Of a stretch of DNA of 64,000 nucleotides, positions 63,396-64,000 are shown piece after piece; within the stretch, counting starts at the first letter, position 1; each line of letters begins with the position of its first letter. Origin of the DNA: Duganella dendranthematis. GTDB taxonomy: Bacteria > Pseudomonadota > Gammaproteobacteria > Burkholderiales > Burkholderiaceae_D. The notes under the pieces are model-generated. The model was given only the letters and a program-made list of their open reading frames with translations. It did no database searches and was not told the origin of the DNA. Made by a program: the position numbers and the translations under genes. Location of the stretch: assembly GCF_012849375.1 (NCBI RefSeq), contig NZ_CP051684.1, positions 4,464,001 through 4,528,000 on the forward strand, in the 5' to 3' direction.

Positions 63396-64000
63396 ATGAA
63401 AAAATTCATTCTGCTGCCAGCCGCCTTTGCCGTGTCCGTGATGTTTGCCGCGTGCAGCAGCACCCCGACCACCACTAGCCAGCTCGACATGGCACGCGGT
63501 GATTTCCAGGCCGCCCAAAGCAACCCATCGGTAGCCGCCAACGCGCCGCTGGAATTTAAAGCCGCCGCCGATGCGCTGGACCGCGCCAACGCCGCCGCCG
63601 CCAAACGCGACAGCTTGGAGGAAATCGACAAGCTGGCCTATATCGCCAAACAGAAAATCGCTACCGCGCAGGAAGCCGCCAAGGCCAAGCAGGCTGAAGG
63701 CGAAGTCGCCAACGCCGCCCGCCAGCGTGACGAAATCCGCCTGCAGGCCCGTACTGCCGAAGCCAACCAGGCCCGCAACGCGGCCGACCGCGCCAAGACC
63801 CAGGCTGAGCAGGCCAAGGCTGACGCCGACGCCGCCCGTGCCCAGGCCGACGCCGCTGCTGGTTCGGCGCGCGAAGAGCAGGCCAAGAACGCCGCCCTGC
63901 AACAGCAGCTGGCCGACCTGCAAGCCAAGCAAACCGAGCGCGGCCTGATCATCACCCTGAACGATGTGCTGTTCAATGTCGACCGCGCCGAGCTGAGCCC
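63396..64000 (+). CDS. OmpA-family lipoprotein with DUF4398 N-terminus (3' end outside window)
   Basis: The visible 201 residues start with a lipobox-like FAAC, a DUF4398-like segment (RGDFQAAQSNPSVAANAPL), a long Ala/Lys/Gln coiled coil (about 85-185), and the first strand of the OmpA C-terminal domain (GLIITLNDVLFNVDRAELS). AAAGGAGAAT precedes the ATG. The OmpA peptidoglycan-binding part runs past the right edge. It is in an operon with the DUF4398 lipoprotein. Confidence 0.92.
   Translation, partial: MKKFILLPAAFAVSVMFAACSSTPTTTSQLDMARGDFQAAQSNPSVAANAPLEFKAAADALDRANAAAAKRDSLEEIDKLAYIAKQKIATAQEAAKAKQAEGEVANAARQRDEIRLQARTAEANQARNAADRAKTQAEQAKADADAARAQADAAAGSAREEQAKNAALQQQLADLQAKQTERGLIITLNDVLFNVDRAELS

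Noticed and set aside
1..64000. CRISPR arrays, insertion sequences, complete prophage or integrase genes
   Set aside because: No regularly spaced repeats, transposase-type DDE motifs or tyrosine recombinase motifs were found in the genes read; the only repeat-type features are the tRNA-side palindromes, the PEP-CTERM duplication and small inverted repeats.

Overview
The window is a 64 kb, high-GC piece of a Gram-negative chromosome. PEP-CTERM sorting signals, a Porin_4-type porin, a PaoABC aldehyde oxidoreductase, DUF748/AsmA-like proteins, a DUF4398-OmpA pair and dense c-di-GMP signalling together suggest a betaproteobacterium of the Oxalobacteraceae (Duganella/Massilia-like). This placement is inferred from gene content and codon use; no 16S gene is present.

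Layout. 1-6.5 kb: the end of recR, a family III CoA-transferase, and an operon of a BarA-like hybrid kinase plus a REC-PAS-GGDEF-EAL regulator. 6.6-12.6 kb: a GT1-like glycosyltransferase, two tandemly duplicated PEP-CTERM proteins, and a translationally coupled operon of a ThiF-like E1 enzyme, a nitroreductase and a membrane hexapeptide acyltransferase. 12.7-20.6 kb: cstA-ybdD, a divergent cache-type kinase/NarL regulator pair, then an EAL-HDOD protein and a PAS-GGDEF-EAL protein. 20.64 kb: tRNA-Ser(UGA), followed by a run of palindromes that includes an inverted, interrupted copy of the tRNA 3' end. 21-31 kb: a frameshifted propeller-type sensor kinase, an SGNH hydrolase, paoABC and a serine-hydrolase lipoprotein. 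31-45 kb: two aminotransferases, a giant DUF748 protein, RhtA-like and AI-2E exporters, an ADH/LysR pair, and a PAP2 phosphatase, diacylglycerol-kinase-like and metallophosphoesterase run. 45-49.7 kb: a PLD lipoprotein, a Gcr membrane protein and a porin.

49.7-58.2 kb is the most interesting region. A four-gene minus-strand operon encodes a DUF1842 protein and three long helical proteins without signal peptides. It resembles the Mak/HBL/Nhe-type multicomponent alpha-pore-forming toxins. It is flanked by a short winged-helix/TolB-like regulator on the divergent strand and by a 1095-aa CadC-nSTAND-TPR regulator coupled to a small beta-rich protein.

58.2-64 kb is an envelope/stress block: a DUF3617 protein, an Lmo0937-like peptide, glycine-zipper proteins, a Crp/Fnr regulator, an OsmB-like lipoprotein, an AsmA protein, a DUF4398 lipoprotein and a truncated OmpA-family protein. 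Many very long antisense reading frames are artefacts of high GC and were left out.
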